64,000 bases of DNA from CAVXXB01 sp963765585. Lineage in GTDB: Bacteria > Calditrichota > Calditrichia > JAJRVZ01. Below, piece after piece: positions 1 to 9,649 of the stretch. The notes beneath the pieces were generated by a model. It was not told the DNA's origin. It did no database searches and saw only the letters and a program-made list of their open reading frames with translations. The stretch covers positions 204,758 to 268,757 of the forward strand of contig CAVXXB010000021.1 in NCBI GenBank assembly GCA_963765585.1, written 5' to 3'. Position 1 is the first letter of the stretch. Every line of letters begins with the position of its first letter. A program made the translations under genes and the position numbers.

Positions 1-183
1 CAAAAAACATTTGTTGAATATGATGAAGCGACCGGTCTGGGCGGGGCGGTTGATTTATTTGAACGGCAGTTAATTTTGAGTGAATTAAAACGGAATCAGG
101 GAAATAAAGCCAAAACCGCTACAAATTTTAAAATAAATCGTAGTACTTTTATGTCCAAGTTAAAGAAATACGGAATTAATTAA
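1..183 (+). CDS. C-terminal end of a sigma-54-type regulator (partial, Fis-like HTH)
   Basis: The window opens inside a gene; frame 1 is open from base 1 to TAA at 181-183, giving 60 residues. The end resembles the Fis-type helix-turn-helix that closes NtrC-family activators: an LFERQLILSEL helix, then NKAKTATNFKINRSTFMSKL and a terminal KKYGIN. The same layout is seen at the ends of the two complete sigma-54 activators at 36.3 and 50.0 kb. The AAA+ and sensor domains lie outside the window, so the signal sensed is unknown. A DNA-binding regulator is well supported; the NtrC assignment rests on the HTH alone. Confidence 0.7.
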   Translation, partial: QKTFVEYDEATGLGGAVDLFERQLILSELKRNQGNKAKTATNFKINRSTFMSKLKKYGIN

Positions 184-555
184 GAAACAATATCCGGATG
201 TTTAACAGAATTAATTCTAAAAATATTTGCCCGATTGGGAAATGGAGAATTCTTTTTAAACACAAAGACACTAAGTTATAGAGCGGTTTGAGAAAGTCTT
301 TTTTAGAAAATTCTTTTTATTTATAGTTATATGCTACTAATCTAACCTATTGTTATTCAATATATTATAGCCTCCCGTTCAACATATTTATACTGAACCA
401 AATTATTGAGAATATAACTTAAACATCCTGCTAAATTATTTTTAACAGTTTCAATTAATGTAAAGTATTTGTTCGAAAATGTTAGCAATATATCAAGACG
501 CCGTGAAAAGTTCCGAATATAAAATCAACACGGATCATAATAAGCGAGGGACTGA
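184..555. other. Intergenic stretch, no gene seen
   Basis: About 370 AT-rich bases between the regulator and the next small gene. A short CACAAAGACACTAAG-like piece near 260 belongs to the dispersed CACAAAG-type repeat seen elsewhere (for example near 20577 and 28630). I see no tRNA, convincing terminator or conserved reading frame. Confidence 0.5.
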
Positions 556-804
556 GTGTCATCATCTTCCAATAAAAACGAAGCCAGACTGGGAACGGAG
601 CAGACCAGCGATCTTTTATTCGAGTATGACTCCATGATTGAGGAACTAAGAAAGAGGTTAAATGTATTAAGCACCTCGTTATTTCTCTTAGATGAAACAT
701 CAAAACCCAATGATCCCAAGTTAACGCGATATTTAAAAAATATTAATCGTGAAATGGAAAAGATAAGACAGATCATTTCGAATTATCCAAAAAATCACAG
801 ATAA
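556..804 (+). CDS. Small hypothetical helical protein
   Basis: An 82-residue protein starting at GTG 556, with GAGGG about six bases upstream. I do not recognise a family. It is charged and helical, with heptad-like spacing in the second half (LTRYLKNINREMEKIRQII), so a short coiled coil is likely. It has no signal peptide or membrane segment. It ends 40 bases before the response-regulator/histidine-kinase gene on the same strand, so the two are probably co-transcribed and it may be a signalling accessory protein. That role is inferred from position only. Confidence 0.5.
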   Translation: MSSSSNKNEARLGTEQTSDLLFEYDSMIEELRKRLNVLSTSLFLLDETSKPNDPKLTRYLKNINREMEKIRQIISNYPKNHR

Positions 805-844
805 TGATGTAGCATATCATTCATCATAAACAATACTATCCTGT

Positions 845-2005
845 ATGAATAAACCCCAGGTAAATATTCTGGTAATTGAAGATGAGCCTCAAGTACGTGA
901 CTCGTATTTAGATATGTTCTCGTTCTTTGGTTATGAAGTCAATGCAGTGTCCAATGGCAGGGAAGGTCTGGCCTTAATCAACAAGAATGGCTATGACATT
1001 GTGGTGACCGACCTCAATATGCCGGAAATGGATGGCCTTGAAGTATTACAATATATAAAAAAGAAAAAACCATATATTGAAGTAATTGTGATTACCGGAT
1101 TCGCCACACTGGAAAATGCAATCAAGGCGATGAAAATGGGTGCATATGATTATGTAACCAAGCCGGTTGATATTGAGCATGTCCGAATCGTTCTGGCCAA
1201 ATGTGTACAACAAATCCGGTCAAAGCAGGAAAATGAAGAGCTGCGAAATCTAAATGAGCAGTTAAAAAGCCTGAATGAGATGAAAGATAAGTTTATCACA
1301 ATTACTAACCATGAATTACGTACCCCTGTAACGGTTTTAAAAGGATATTTAGAACTGATAGATATGTTTCTCGACGGTCAGCGTGGTCCGGATTTGGATG
1401 ATGCCCTATGCGTTGCTTCAGAAACCATGTCGGAACTGGTTAGCATTGTCGAGCAGATGCATGATATGTCATCATTTGACTATCAAAAGAAAAAACTTGA
1501 AAAGGCGGAAATTGATATTTGTGATTTAATTAATGTCATTTTTCGGGAAATGAAAATATTTTTTAAACGTAGAAATATTGACCTGACTCTTAAGATTGAT
1601 GGCCCGGCAGTTGTTGTTATGGGCGATGTCAAACGTGTTAAGAGGAGCATCCGGGAACTTATCCAAAATGCGCTGAAATTTACTCAGGAAAACGGTCGTG
1701 TTGAGATTTCATATACAGTCAACGAAATGAATAATAATCTGTTCATTAAGGTTGTCGATAATGGAATTGGTATACCACTGGAAAAACAAAACCTGATATT
1801 CGAACCATTTTATGAGGTTCAGGATGCAATTAATCATATGACTTCTAAAACTGAATTTATGGGTGGTGGAATTGGTCTTGGTCTTACGCTGGCAAAGGAA
1901 GTCTTTGAGTCACACGAGGGTACATTATTGGTGGAGAGCCAGGAAAAACAGGGTAGTACATTTATTGCCGTATTGCCATATATCCGCGTTCTGGATTCTC
2001 AATAA
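845..2005 (+). CDS. Response regulator receiver fused to histidine kinase
   Basis: A 386-residue cytoplasmic signalling protein in reversed order: receiver first, kinase second. The receiver (about 6-122) has acidic E12/D13, phospho-acceptor D56 in VVTDLNMPEMDG, T84 and K106. A coiled linker (125-150) leads to a HisKA domain with H156 in TNHELRTP, then a HATPase domain with an N box (QNALKFTQ), a G1 box (VDNGIGIP) and a G2 box (GGGIGLGL). There are no membrane segments, so input probably arrives through phosphorylation of the receiver by another kinase. The 3' end overlaps the convergent sugar-kinase gene by seven bases. The output partner is not identifiable. Confidence 0.9.
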   Translation: MNKPQVNILVIEDEPQVRDSYLDMFSFFGYEVNAVSNGREGLALINKNGYDIVVTDLNMPEMDGLEVLQYIKKKKPYIEVIVITGFATLENAIKAMKMGAYDYVTKPVDIEHVRIVLAKCVQQIRSKQENEELRNLNEQLKSLNEMKDKFITITNHELRTPVTVLKGYLELIDMFLDGQRGPDLDDALCVASETMSELVSIVEQMHDMSSFDYQKKKLEKAEIDICDLINVIFREMKIFFKRRNIDLTLKIDGPAVVVMGDVKRVKRSIRELIQNALKFTQENGRVEISYTVNEMNNNLFIKVVDNGIGIPLEKQNLIFEPFYEVQDAINHMTSKTEFMGGGIGLGLTLAKEVFESHEGTLLVESQEKQGSTFIAVLPYIRVLDSQ

Positions 2006-2898
2006 TCTGTAATTCTTCTATAATCTGCACGCCGTTTATCTAATTCCTGATCTGAAAGCCGGATCAGACGTTTAAAAGAAAAATCTTCCACACAAAATGA
2101 AGCAAGTACATTACCATTGACTATCGCCTTACGAATGTTTTTTTCATCAATTGAATCACAAGAAGCCAGGTAGCCAACAAAACCACCTGCAAAAGTATCA
2201 CCCGCACCGGTTGGATCAATCACTTTTGTCAATGGAAAGGCAGGCGCACTAAAATAGGCATCGCGGCTGATCATGGTCGCACCATGCTCTCCCTTTTTTA
2301 TGATGATATATTCCGGACCCCAGTCAAGAATCTTTTTTCCGGCCAGAATTAAGTTTCTCTCTCCGGTAAGTTGCAACGTTTCTTCATCATTGAGAATCAG
2401 AATATTCACCTTCTTTATAACTTCAAGTAACTTGTCCTTGCTGCTGCTAATCCAAAAATTCATGGTATCGAGGACGACAATTTCCGGGGATTGGATTTGA
2501 TTTAAAACCTGGAGTTGTAATTCGGGCGCAATGTTTGCCAAAAAGACAAATTTACTATTCTGATATGAAGTTGGGATATCGGGTTTAAAGTTCTCGAAGA
2601 CATTCAGATGTGTGTAGAGTGTGTCACGAATATTCATATTTTCATGATATTTGCCTCCCCATCTGAATGTCTCACCATTTTCCACATAGACGCCACCCAG
2701 ATCCACATTTCTCTCTTTGAGAAAGTCAATGATATTGAATTGAAAGTCTTGTCCAACGACACCAACTACATTTACCGGTGCAAAATAACTTGCCGCACTG
2801 CTAAAGTATAAGGCGGATCCACCTGGTGAATCTTCGGCTACACCAAATGGTGTCTCAACGGAATCCAGGGCAATGGAACCGACAACTAAGATACTCAT
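1999..2898 (-). CDS. PfkB-family carbohydrate/nucleoside kinase
   Basis: A 299-residue ribokinase-fold kinase that phosphorylates a sugar or nucleoside hydroxyl from ATP. It has the N-terminal di-glycine substrate motif (PGGSALYFSSA, residues 25-35) and the C-terminal PfkB signature DPTGAGDTFAGGF (228-240), with D234 as the expected catalytic base. Length is typical for the family. It is the last gene of a minus-strand run, starting ten bases after the argS stop, so it is probably in that operon. The substrate cannot be assigned; adenosine or a ribose-type sugar is possible. It overlaps the convergent kinase gene by seven bases. Confidence 0.85.
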   Translation of the reverse strand: MSILVVGSIALDSVETPFGVAEDSPGGSALYFSSAASYFAPVNVVGVVGQDFQFNIIDFLKERNVDLGGVYVENGETFRWGGKYHENMNIRDTLYTHLNVFENFKPDIPTSYQNSKFVFLANIAPELQLQVLNQIQSPEIVVLDTMNFWISSSKDKLLEVIKKVNILILNDEETLQLTGERNLILAGKKILDWGPEYIIIKKGEHGATMISRDAYFSAPAFPLTKVIDPTGAGDTFAGGFVGYLASCDSIDEKNIRKAIVNGNVLASFCVEDFSFKRLIRLSDQELDKRRADYRRITDY

Positions 2899-2907
2899 AA
2901 TAATACC

Positions 2908-4542
2908 TCACATTCTTTCGGGAGCATCGATCCCTAATAATTTGCAGCCGGTGGCAAGAATGATTTTTGTTGCCTCGGACAATGCAAGACGCGCTTGGGA
3001 GAGTTTTTTGTCTTCTGTAATTACGCGGCATTCTGTATAAAATTTATGGAAATAGGTTGCGGTTTCAATCAGATAATTGACCAGACGATGGGGTTCATGG
3101 TGCAAGGCACTTGCTTTTACAGTCTCCGGAAAGTTGAGTAAATGCTTTATTAATGCCAGTTCTTCATCTTTTTTCAGCAAAACCAAGTCCGGTTTGTCTG
3201 AAATGTAGATTCCCTTTTCCTGACCAAATTTTATTATATTGAATATCCGGGCATGTGCGTATTGAACATAATAAACCGGGTTTTCATCCGATTGTGCTTT
3301 TGCCAGGGTAAGGTCAAAATTCAGATGGCTGTTCATGTGTCTCATCAAAAAGAAAAAGCGCGTTACATCCACACCTACTTCGTCCATTAACTCATCCAGG
3401 GTGACAAAATTTGCTTTTCTGGTAGACATTTTAATTTTCTCACTACCCTCGGTCAGGGTTACAAACTGATGGATTAACACTTTTACTTTTGACGAATCAT
3501 AACCCAGTGCATCAATTGCGAGTAACACATCCGGATAGGTATCAATATGGTCCGCACCAAAAATATCGATGATCAGGTCAAAACCTCTCTCAAATTTTTC
3601 CCGGTGATAGGCAATGTCCGGTAAACGATAGGTTGGTTCACCTGTACTTTTAATTATTACGCGATCCTGATCCATGCCAAGTTTTGATGTCAAAAACCAA
3701 ACAGCACCGTCATGTTCATCAACCAAACCCTTATCGCGTAAGAGCCCGATTACCTCATCAATTTTTTTATCGTCGTACAGAGATTTCTCATTGAAAAATA
3801 CATCCATTTCAAAATTCAATCGCTGGATAGTACGGCGAATATCTCCAAATACTGCCTGTTCTGCTTTTTCTTTGAATAGTTCTGTTTCAGATATATCTTT
3901 GAGTGCGGGGCCTTTTTCCTCAAGCAGTGATCGGGCAATATCGATAATATACTCACCCTGATAGTGATCTTCCGGAAACTCTGTCTGATCATCAAGCAAC
4001 TGAAGATAGCGCAGCCTGACAGAGTTACCCAGAATCCGCATTTGTCTGCCTGCATCATTATAATAATATTCACGCGTAACATTATAACCTAAAAATTCGA
4101 GCAGGCGGGCAACGGTATCACCCAGAACTGCCTGGCGTCCGTGCCCAATGGTGAGTGGACCGGTAGGATTTGCGCTTATAAATTCAACTTGCGTTTTGAT
4201 CCCTTTGCCAATATCTTCTTTTCCATAATCATTGCCAAGTTCCAGAATGTTTCTGAGTTGAGAATAAACGGAAGAATCGGATACAAAGAAATTAACAAAT
4301 CCCGAACCTGCGATTTCAATCTTCTCAATAAATTGTGAATCGGGAGTTATGAAGTCGATAATGTCCTGTGCAATCGCGCGTGGATTTTTTTTTAGGTGCG
4401 CAGCCAGTTGCAATGCCAGATTTGAAGAGAAATCTCCAAATTGTTTTTGTTTTGGCTGACTCAGGGTAAGGGATATATTTTCTATTTTGTGTTTCTTTAG
4501 ATATTTACCGAGCTCATCTTTAATATAATCTTCAGCCGTCAT
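2908..4542 (-). CDS. argS: Arginyl-tRNA synthetase
   Basis: A class I aminoacyl-tRNA synthetase of 544 residues that charges tRNA-Arg in the cytoplasm. It shows the ArgS-type N-terminal Add-1 domain (about 1-100), a HIGH motif in the form IGHGR (132-136) within ANPTGPLTIGHGR, and a KMSKS loop in the form KMSTR (371-375). The C-terminal third is the DALR anticodon-binding domain. The ATG overlaps the rsfS stop in an ATGA arrangement, showing translational coupling. Family membership is certain from these motifs. Confidence 0.97.
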   Translation of the reverse strand: MTAEDYIKDELGKYLKKHKIENISLTLSQPKQKQFGDFSSNLALQLAAHLKKNPRAIAQDIIDFITPDSQFIEKIEIAGSGFVNFFVSDSSVYSQLRNILELGNDYGKEDIGKGIKTQVEFISANPTGPLTIGHGRQAVLGDTVARLLEFLGYNVTREYYYNDAGRQMRILGNSVRLRYLQLLDDQTEFPEDHYQGEYIIDIARSLLEEKGPALKDISETELFKEKAEQAVFGDIRRTIQRLNFEMDVFFNEKSLYDDKKIDEVIGLLRDKGLVDEHDGAVWFLTSKLGMDQDRVIIKSTGEPTYRLPDIAYHREKFERGFDLIIDIFGADHIDTYPDVLLAIDALGYDSSKVKVLIHQFVTLTEGSEKIKMSTRKANFVTLDELMDEVGVDVTRFFFLMRHMNSHLNFDLTLAKAQSDENPVYYVQYAHARIFNIIKFGQEKGIYISDKPDLVLLKKDEELALIKHLLNFPETVKASALHHEPHRLVNYLIETATYFHKFYTECRVITEDKKLSQARLALSEATKIILATGCKLLGIDAPERM

Positions 4543-4898
4543 GCGCCCTCATCAACTACAAAATTTATTTTGGCATCAGCCCACAGACGTTCGAGTCCGT
4601 AATATTCCCTGGTTTCACTACGAAAGATATGTACAACCACATCAATATAATCAAGAAGGATCCAGCTCATCGATTGAAAACCTTCCTTATGATAGATGTG
4701 AATCTGATCATCACGCAATGCTCTGAGAATATGCTCGGAAATGGCTTTGAGCTGGGGTTCAGAATCACCGGTTATTATCACAAAAAAATCGGTAACTCCA
4801 CCCAGTTCTCTTAAATCTGCAACGACAATCTGTTTGCCTTTTTTTTCAAGGGCCAGATTGGCTATTTTGTATGCAAGTTTTTCTGCTTCCAATAACAC
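4539..4898 (-). CDS. rsfS: Ribosomal silencing factor RsfS
   Basis: A 119-residue RsfS/Iojap-family protein that binds ribosomal protein uL14 and blocks subunit joining under starvation. Hallmarks are VTDFFVIITGDSEPQLKAI, the middle HKEGFQSMSWILLDY and the late VVVHIFRSETREYYGLERLW. It overlaps argS by four bases (ATGA) and starts just after the LytR_C-domain gene, so the three genes are one minus-strand operon. Pairing with an upstream LytR_C protein is common in bacteria. Confidence 0.95.
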   Translation of the reverse strand: MLLEAEKLAYKIANLALEKKGKQIVVADLRELGGVTDFFVIITGDSEPQLKAISEHILRALRDDQIHIYHKEGFQSMSWILLDYIDVVVHIFRSETREYYGLERLWADAKINFVVDEGA

Positions 4899-4901
4899 TC
4901 C

Positions 4902-5501
4902 CTAATTCGAACCCTTAATACTTTTAAAATCCTTACCAATCACGACACTGACATCATATATTGAGTCATTATTTTCCCGGCTATGTACACGTGAGGAGGG
5001 AATATCCAGTACCCGGGCAACAGCCATGGCCTGCTCGATTTTTCCAATCCGGTCAATTACCATAGAATATTTTACATCCCAGCGTTTCTTGCCATTTTCA
5101 TAATAGTTATCGGTATTCACCACATCAAATCCATTCTCACGCAGATATGATTGAAAGGTTTTTGCGACACCGTTCAATCCGCATCCGTTGAGGACTTCTA
5201 CCTGGATGTTCTCTTCGAATGGTGCCGGTTTATCTTCAATGATAATCGGCTCTTCCACAACAGGATCGTTCTCGACTGTGGCAACCGGATCTGCTTCAAT
5301 TACTTCTTTTCCTGCAGGATCAGGTAAACCAAAATAGAGATAATAGCTTACACTACCTAATACAATAATTACAAAGAGCCAGCTAAACAAACGTTTCCAG
5401 TTAAATCCGGAAGATTGTTTTGTCGGGTAAGAATTATAAGAAGATGTAGAAAGATTTTTTTTCTTAATTATCTGAGTTGCTTGTCTTCTTCTTCGTTGCA
5501 A
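4902..5501 (-). CDS. LytR C-terminal-domain membrane protein
   Basis: A 199-residue protein: basic N-terminus (MQRRRRQ), one membrane helix at about 38-56 (SWLFVIIVLGSVSYYLYF), an acidic linker, then a LytR_C domain from about residue 100 (VEVLNGCGLNGVAKTF to VVIGKDF). It lacks the catalytic LytR-CpsA-Psr part, so it is a stand-alone LytR_C protein facing the periplasm. Its position directly upstream of rsfS is conserved in many phyla. The cell-envelope role is inferred from the domain. Confidence 0.8.
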   Translation of the reverse strand: MQRRRRQATQIIKKKNLSTSSYNSYPTKQSSGFNWKRLFSWLFVIIVLGSVSYYLYFGLPDPAGKEVIEADPVATVENDPVVEEPIIIEDKPAPFEENIQVEVLNGCGLNGVAKTFQSYLRENGFDVVNTDNYYENGKKRWDVKYSMVIDRIGKIEQAMAVARVLDIPSSRVHSRENNDSIYDVSVVIGKDFKSIKGSN

Positions 5502-5590
5502 TCTTTAAAATCCAAATTTCCTAATATTATAGATAAAAAATAACCGGATTGTTACATCCGGCCAAATTTAATAAAATATGATGCGTACTG

Positions 5591-6082
5591 CTAATCATTA
5601 AATAAACTAGGTCGGTAAAAATGAGAATAATTGCTGTGAAGACCCTGGTTATAAAAATAATTTCCCGGTACGGATTCAATTCGCAACATCAGGGCGCTAT
5701 CTTCGGTCGGTCGATAAATAACCTCCGCGCCGCCAAAAAATTGTAAATCATTCATATATGGTTGATTTGGCAGGGTATTGTAGGGTGAGCCCATTACTCC
5801 CAATTTGGTTCTGATCGATAACTGGTCGCTAAATTTATAATTTATCGTGTTTAGATATGTGTTCATCATAATCCCTGCACCAGCTGCCGATGCATATGAA
5901 ACGGAGAAACTATGTGACATATTAAATTTTGATGGATCCAGGAAACCAAGCAACGAATTTTGCATTGCAGCTGTCTGCAGCGTGTTAGAAATATTGACCT
6001 GTTCACTGTCTCTCTTTAATTGTCCGAAAACAAACGTTGGTAATATTATGAGAAACAATATCATGATTTTCAAAAATTTCAT
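5591..6082 (-). CDS. Secreted or outer-membrane protein of unknown function
   Basis: A 163-residue protein from ATG at 6082, chosen because GGAG lies seven bases upstream and a clean signal peptide follows (MKFLKIMILFLIILPTFVFG-Q). A longer in-frame start at 6106 lacks these signs. The mature part is rich in Ser, Asn, Tyr and Phe with alternating strands (SFSVSYASAAGAGIMMNTYL), suggesting a small envelope beta-structure. I do not recognise the family. It has its own start region, separate from the LytR_C gene downstream. Confidence 0.6.
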   Translation of the reverse strand: MKFLKIMILFLIILPTFVFGQLKRDSEQVNISNTLQTAAMQNSLLGFLDPSKFNMSHSFSVSYASAAGAGIMMNTYLNTINYKFSDQLSIRTKLGVMGSPYNTLPNQPYMNDLQFFGGAEVIYRPTEDSALMLRIESVPGNYFYNQGLHSNYSHFYRPSLFND

Positions 6083-6176
6083 TGGTATCTCCAAAACAAA
6101 TAACATGTAAAAAGTATTAACTGTTCAATTGAATGTCAACCCTTTTTTTATTAACTCAATATAACCCGTAATTGTT

Positions 6177-7022
6177 TCACTTCCCAACTATAATATTGTC
6201 AATTAATCTTGTATTTCCTACTATAGCAGCCAGGGCGATGAGGGTATTGTTTTTGACCAGCTCAATCGATTCCAATGAATCATAATCAACAATTTCGAGG
6301 TACTCAAGTTCGACCGATGGCGCCCGGTTAATTATTTTCATCATTTCAGATTTGAGCATACCGGAATCTTTTTCTCCGGAAGCAATCGATTTTTCGGCAA
6401 ATTTTAGTGCCTGGTTCAATACAAGTGCTTCCCGGCGCTCGTAATCTTTCAAATATTTATTCCGTGAACTCATAGCCAGGCCATCGGGTTCACGAATGAT
6501 CGGTGCAATAACTATTTCTATATCAAAATTGAGATCTGTCACCATACGCTTCAAAATCATGGCTTGCTGTGCATCTTTTTGGCCAAATACAGCAATATCC
6601 GGTTTGACGATATTGAATAATTTTGCCACAATTGTTGTGACACCTCTAAAATGATCGGGACGGGTTAATCCGCAGAGCCGGTTAGCAAAATCGTCGGTAG
6701 TAACATAGGTTCTAAAATCTGCCGGATACATCTGATCTTTATGGGGATAAAACAGTATGTCCGCATTTTCCTGTTTACACAGCAGTTCATCTTTCTCAAT
6801 GTCTCTTGGATAGCGTTCAAAATCCTCATTGGGGCCAAACTGAATTGGATTGACGAAGATGCTGACAATCAATATATCTGATTTCTCCCGGGCATTACGC
6901 ATCAGACTTAAATGTCCGGGATGTAGAAATCCCATTGTTGGAACAAAGGAAATTCGCTTACCTTTCAAACGAAGTTCGGTTGCCACAGCTTGCATCTCTT
7001 GTATGGAATCAATAACTCTCAT
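6177..7022 (-). CDS. panC: Pantothenate synthetase
   Basis: A 281-residue enzyme that joins pantoate and beta-alanine with ATP, the last step of pantothenate synthesis. It carries the nucleotidyl-transferase motif FVPTMGFLHPGHLSLM near the N-terminus, FVNPIQFGPNEDFERYPR, the central FGQKDAQQ and the AMSSRNKYL loop. It overlaps panB by 14 bases at its 5' end, giving a two-gene vitamin B5/CoA operon. No odd features. Confidence 0.97.
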   Translation of the reverse strand: MRVIDSIQEMQAVATELRLKGKRISFVPTMGFLHPGHLSLMRNAREKSDILIVSIFVNPIQFGPNEDFERYPRDIEKDELLCKQENADILFYPHKDQMYPADFRTYVTTDDFANRLCGLTRPDHFRGVTTIVAKLFNIVKPDIAVFGQKDAQQAMILKRMVTDLNFDIEIVIAPIIREPDGLAMSSRNKYLKDYERREALVLNQALKFAEKSIASGEKDSGMLKSEMMKIINRAPSVELEYLEIVDYDSLESIELVKNNTLIALAAIVGNTRLIDNIIVGK

Positions 7023-7824
7023 CTTCGGAGGGAAAATTGGATGATTTTACATCATTAACATATGAAGAAAATGCGGTACGCATATTTTCGCCAATCTCTG
7101 CATATCTCCGGACAAATTTTGGCTTAAATTTGTCAAATATACCCAGCATGTCGTGTGAGACCAGCACCTGACCATCACAATGTTGGCCTGCGCCTATGCC
7201 AATCGTGGGTATGGAAATGGCATCTGTAATTTCCCTGGCCAGTTGTGCAGGTATTTTTTCCAGCACTATTGAAAATGCACCGGCATCCTCGAGTATTTTT
7301 GCATCTGACGCCAATTTTTTAGCCACTTTCTGATCTTTGCCACGCACATGATAACTGCCAAATTCGTTTATGGATTGTGGTGTGAGACCGATATGGCCCA
7401 TAACCGGGATACCTGCCGAGACAATCTGCTCAACAGCGGGAGCGACAGTCTGACCCCCTTCCAGTTTGACGGCTTCGGCGCCTGCTTCCTTGAGAAACCT
7501 ACCGGCATTTTTAACGGCATCGCTTATACTGGTCTGATATGATAAAAATGGCATATCTGCCACAAGTAGTGCACGCTTAACGCCTCTCTTCGCAGAAGAA
7601 ACGTGGTACAACATCATTTCCATGGTAACAGGCAGGGTGCTGTCAAACCCGGCAAGAACCATCCCAACCGAATCACCCACCAGGATTATATCGACACCGG
7701 CCGTATCTTCCAATTGAGCCATCAAAAAATCGTAAGCGGTAAGTACTGCAATTTTTTGTCCGGTTTTTTTCATTTCTTTAATATGCGGAACAGTGATTTT
7801 ATCCATGTATTTGCTTGACGACAT
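7009..7824 (-). CDS. panB: 3-methyl-2-oxobutanoate hydroxymethyltransferase
   Basis: A 271-residue TIM-barrel enzyme that transfers a hydroxymethyl group from methylene-tetrahydrofolate to ketoisovalerate, the committed step toward pantoate. Diagnostic segments are LTAYDFLMAQLEDTAGVDIILVGDSVG, the VKLEGG loop, MGHIGLTPQS and TIGIGAG near the end; the metal-binding acidic residues lie in the first of these. It is first in the panBC pair. Upstream (7825-7938) is AT-rich with an A-rich tract and no gene. Confidence 0.97.
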   Translation of the reverse strand: MSSSKYMDKITVPHIKEMKKTGQKIAVLTAYDFLMAQLEDTAGVDIILVGDSVGMVLAGFDSTLPVTMEMMLYHVSSAKRGVKRALLVADMPFLSYQTSISDAVKNAGRFLKEAGAEAVKLEGGQTVAPAVEQIVSAGIPVMGHIGLTPQSINEFGSYHVRGKDQKVAKKLASDAKILEDAGAFSIVLEKIPAQLAREITDAISIPTIGIGAGQHCDGQVLVSHDMLGIFDKFKPKFVRRYAEIGENMRTAFSSYVNDVKSSNFPSEDESY

Positions 7825-7938
7825 TTAGGTATCCGATTCAGTTATAAATTTAGAACGAATTGTAAACTTAATGAGTAATGAGGCAAAAGAAAAAAGAAAA
7901 AAGAAAAAATTTAAAATAATCAGGGTATGATTAGATTT

Positions 7939-9048
7939 TTAGTCAGTTAAGTTTTTTTCAATGATTCCACCGCCGATTACAATATCGTCATCAAAGAAGA
8001 CGGCGGACTGACCGGGAGTAACTGATTTTTGGGGTTCTTTAAATCTGACACGGATTTTACCGGATTTCTCAGGAATCAGTTCACCTTCATGTCCGTCATC
8101 ATTATATCTGATTTTTATGATCGCCTGATGAGGCTCCTCCAGAGTTGCCATACTGATTAAATTTACATCCTTAACAAAAAATTCTTTACTTAGTAATGAT
8201 GCGGCATCTCCAATTTTGATTCGATTTGTCTCTGCCTCAATACCGACAACATACATGGGTTTATCGAATCCGCCACCAAGACCCTTACGCTGACCGATGG
8301 TATAGAACGGAAATCCTTCATGCGTACCGATTACATTCCCGGTGGTATCAATCATTTCACCGGAAGATATATCTGTGGTATGTTCCCGAAGCAGGCGATG
8401 ATAATTATTATCGGGGATAAAACAAATTTCCTGACTTTCCGGTTTCTGGGCGGTCGACAGACCGTATTTATCCGCAATTTTGCGTACCTCGGGCTTGGTG
8501 AGTTGACCCAGAGGGAAAAGAGTCTTCTTTAAACTTGGCTGGCGAATGCCCCACAATGCATATGATTGATCTTTGTTTTTATCGACAGCCCTGATTAATT
8601 CTTGTCGCCCGGTTTTTTTGTTTGGACGGGACAGGGCATAATGACCTGTGGCAATAAAATCCGCACCCAGTTCGGCTGCCTTATCTACCAGAGTTTTCCA
8701 TTTGATTTTTGTATTACATTGCACACAAGGATTTGGTGTTCTTCCAGCCAGGTATTCGTCAATAAAGTCTTCAACAACTGCAGAATGAAACTCACGACTA
8801 AAATTTAAAATGTAATGTGGAAAACCACGGTCAACACAAATTTCACGTGCATCATTGAATGATTCCACCGAACAGCAACCACTCTCCTGATTTAAGTTCC
8901 CACCCACTTCCTCATAGTCCCAGAGCTTCATAGTGGCGCCAATTACATTATAGCCCTGCTCATGAAGTAATACGGCTGCGACGGAGCTATCCACGCCACC
9001 GCTCATGGCGACAAGGACGGTTGGATTATTTGAATTTTTCAGACTCAT
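7939..9048 (-). CDS. mnmA: tRNA-specific 2-thiouridylase
   Basis: A 369-residue enzyme that activates U34 of Lys, Glu and Gln tRNAs with ATP and installs sulfur delivered by a persulfide relay. The PP-loop SGGVDSS is at 16-22, C108 sits in TPNPCVQCN, and the second catalytic cysteine is C209 in SQEICFIPD. The GCCS..DA segment near 57-67 and the C-terminal beta-barrel domain are typical. It stands alone on the minus strand. Confidence 0.96.
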   Translation of the reverse strand: MSLKNSNNPTVLVAMSGGVDSSVAAVLLHEQGYNVIGATMKLWDYEEVGGNLNQESGCCSVESFNDAREICVDRGFPHYILNFSREFHSAVVEDFIDEYLAGRTPNPCVQCNTKIKWKTLVDKAAELGADFIATGHYALSRPNKKTGRQELIRAVDKNKDQSYALWGIRQPSLKKTLFPLGQLTKPEVRKIADKYGLSTAQKPESQEICFIPDNNYHRLLREHTTDISSGEMIDTTGNVIGTHEGFPFYTIGQRKGLGGGFDKPMYVVGIEAETNRIKIGDAASLLSKEFFVKDVNLISMATLEEPHQAIIKIRYNDDGHEGELIPEKSGKIRVRFKEPQKSVTPGQSAVFFDDDIVIGGGIIEKNLTD

Positions 9049-9226
9049 ATCGATTTAATTCTATTCACTATTATTTTTTGCAACTATTCCGACGATCTTT
9101 ATTAGTTAAAATATATTTATATACAAAATAGAACCTGGTGGTTAATAAAAATATTTCTCAAAATATGGTGAATGTTTTTGTCAGAAATTTACATATGAGG
9201 GTGGTTATATTATAAAGGAAACAGAA

Positions 9227-9649
9227 CTAGTGTAAACTTTTTGTGGCGACAGTTTCTGTCCCTGAATCAGTAAACTCAAAGTCGAGACTATCCATTAGTG
9301 CGCGTATCAGAAATATACCTCGTCCACTTTCTTTCATCAAATTTTCAGGGGCCAGCGGATCGTTAAGTTTATTTGGATTAAAACCAGGTCCCTCGTCTTT
9401 AATTCTTAGTTCGATATGATCCTGATCGACGGAGAAGGAAACGGTTACTTTCTTTTCGGGATTATTACCATTGCCATGGTGGATGGCGTTGTTTACCAGT
9501 TCGGTGGTTACAATTCCCAGGTCATCGCTGTCACTCTCATCCATTTGAGCATAAGTGGCAACTTCTTCACTCAGACGCTCCACTTTACTCAAAAATCGAG
9601 TATCACTATCAATTACCAGAGTAAATTTTTTGGCTTCAATTTGGGCCAT
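9227..9649 (-). CDS. RsbW-like anti-sigma factor / serine kinase
   Basis: A 140-residue GHKL ATPase of the HATPase_c_2 type used in partner switching. It has the N box (TTELVNNAIHHG), a G1 box (KDEGPGFNP) and a G2 box (GRGIFLIRALMD). Such proteins phosphorylate STAS antagonists or bind sigma factors. Likely partners in the window are the GAF-SpoIIE phosphatase at 14.9 kb and the STAS protein at 17.2 kb, although they are not adjacent. No sigma-factor gene is visible. Confidence 0.85.
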   Translation of the reverse strand: MAQIEAKKFTLVIDSDTRFLSKVERLSEEVATYAQMDESDSDDLGIVTTELVNNAIHHGNGNNPEKKVTVSFSVDQDHIELRIKDEGPGFNPNKLNDPLAPENLMKESGRGIFLIRALMDSLDFEFTDSGTETVATKSLH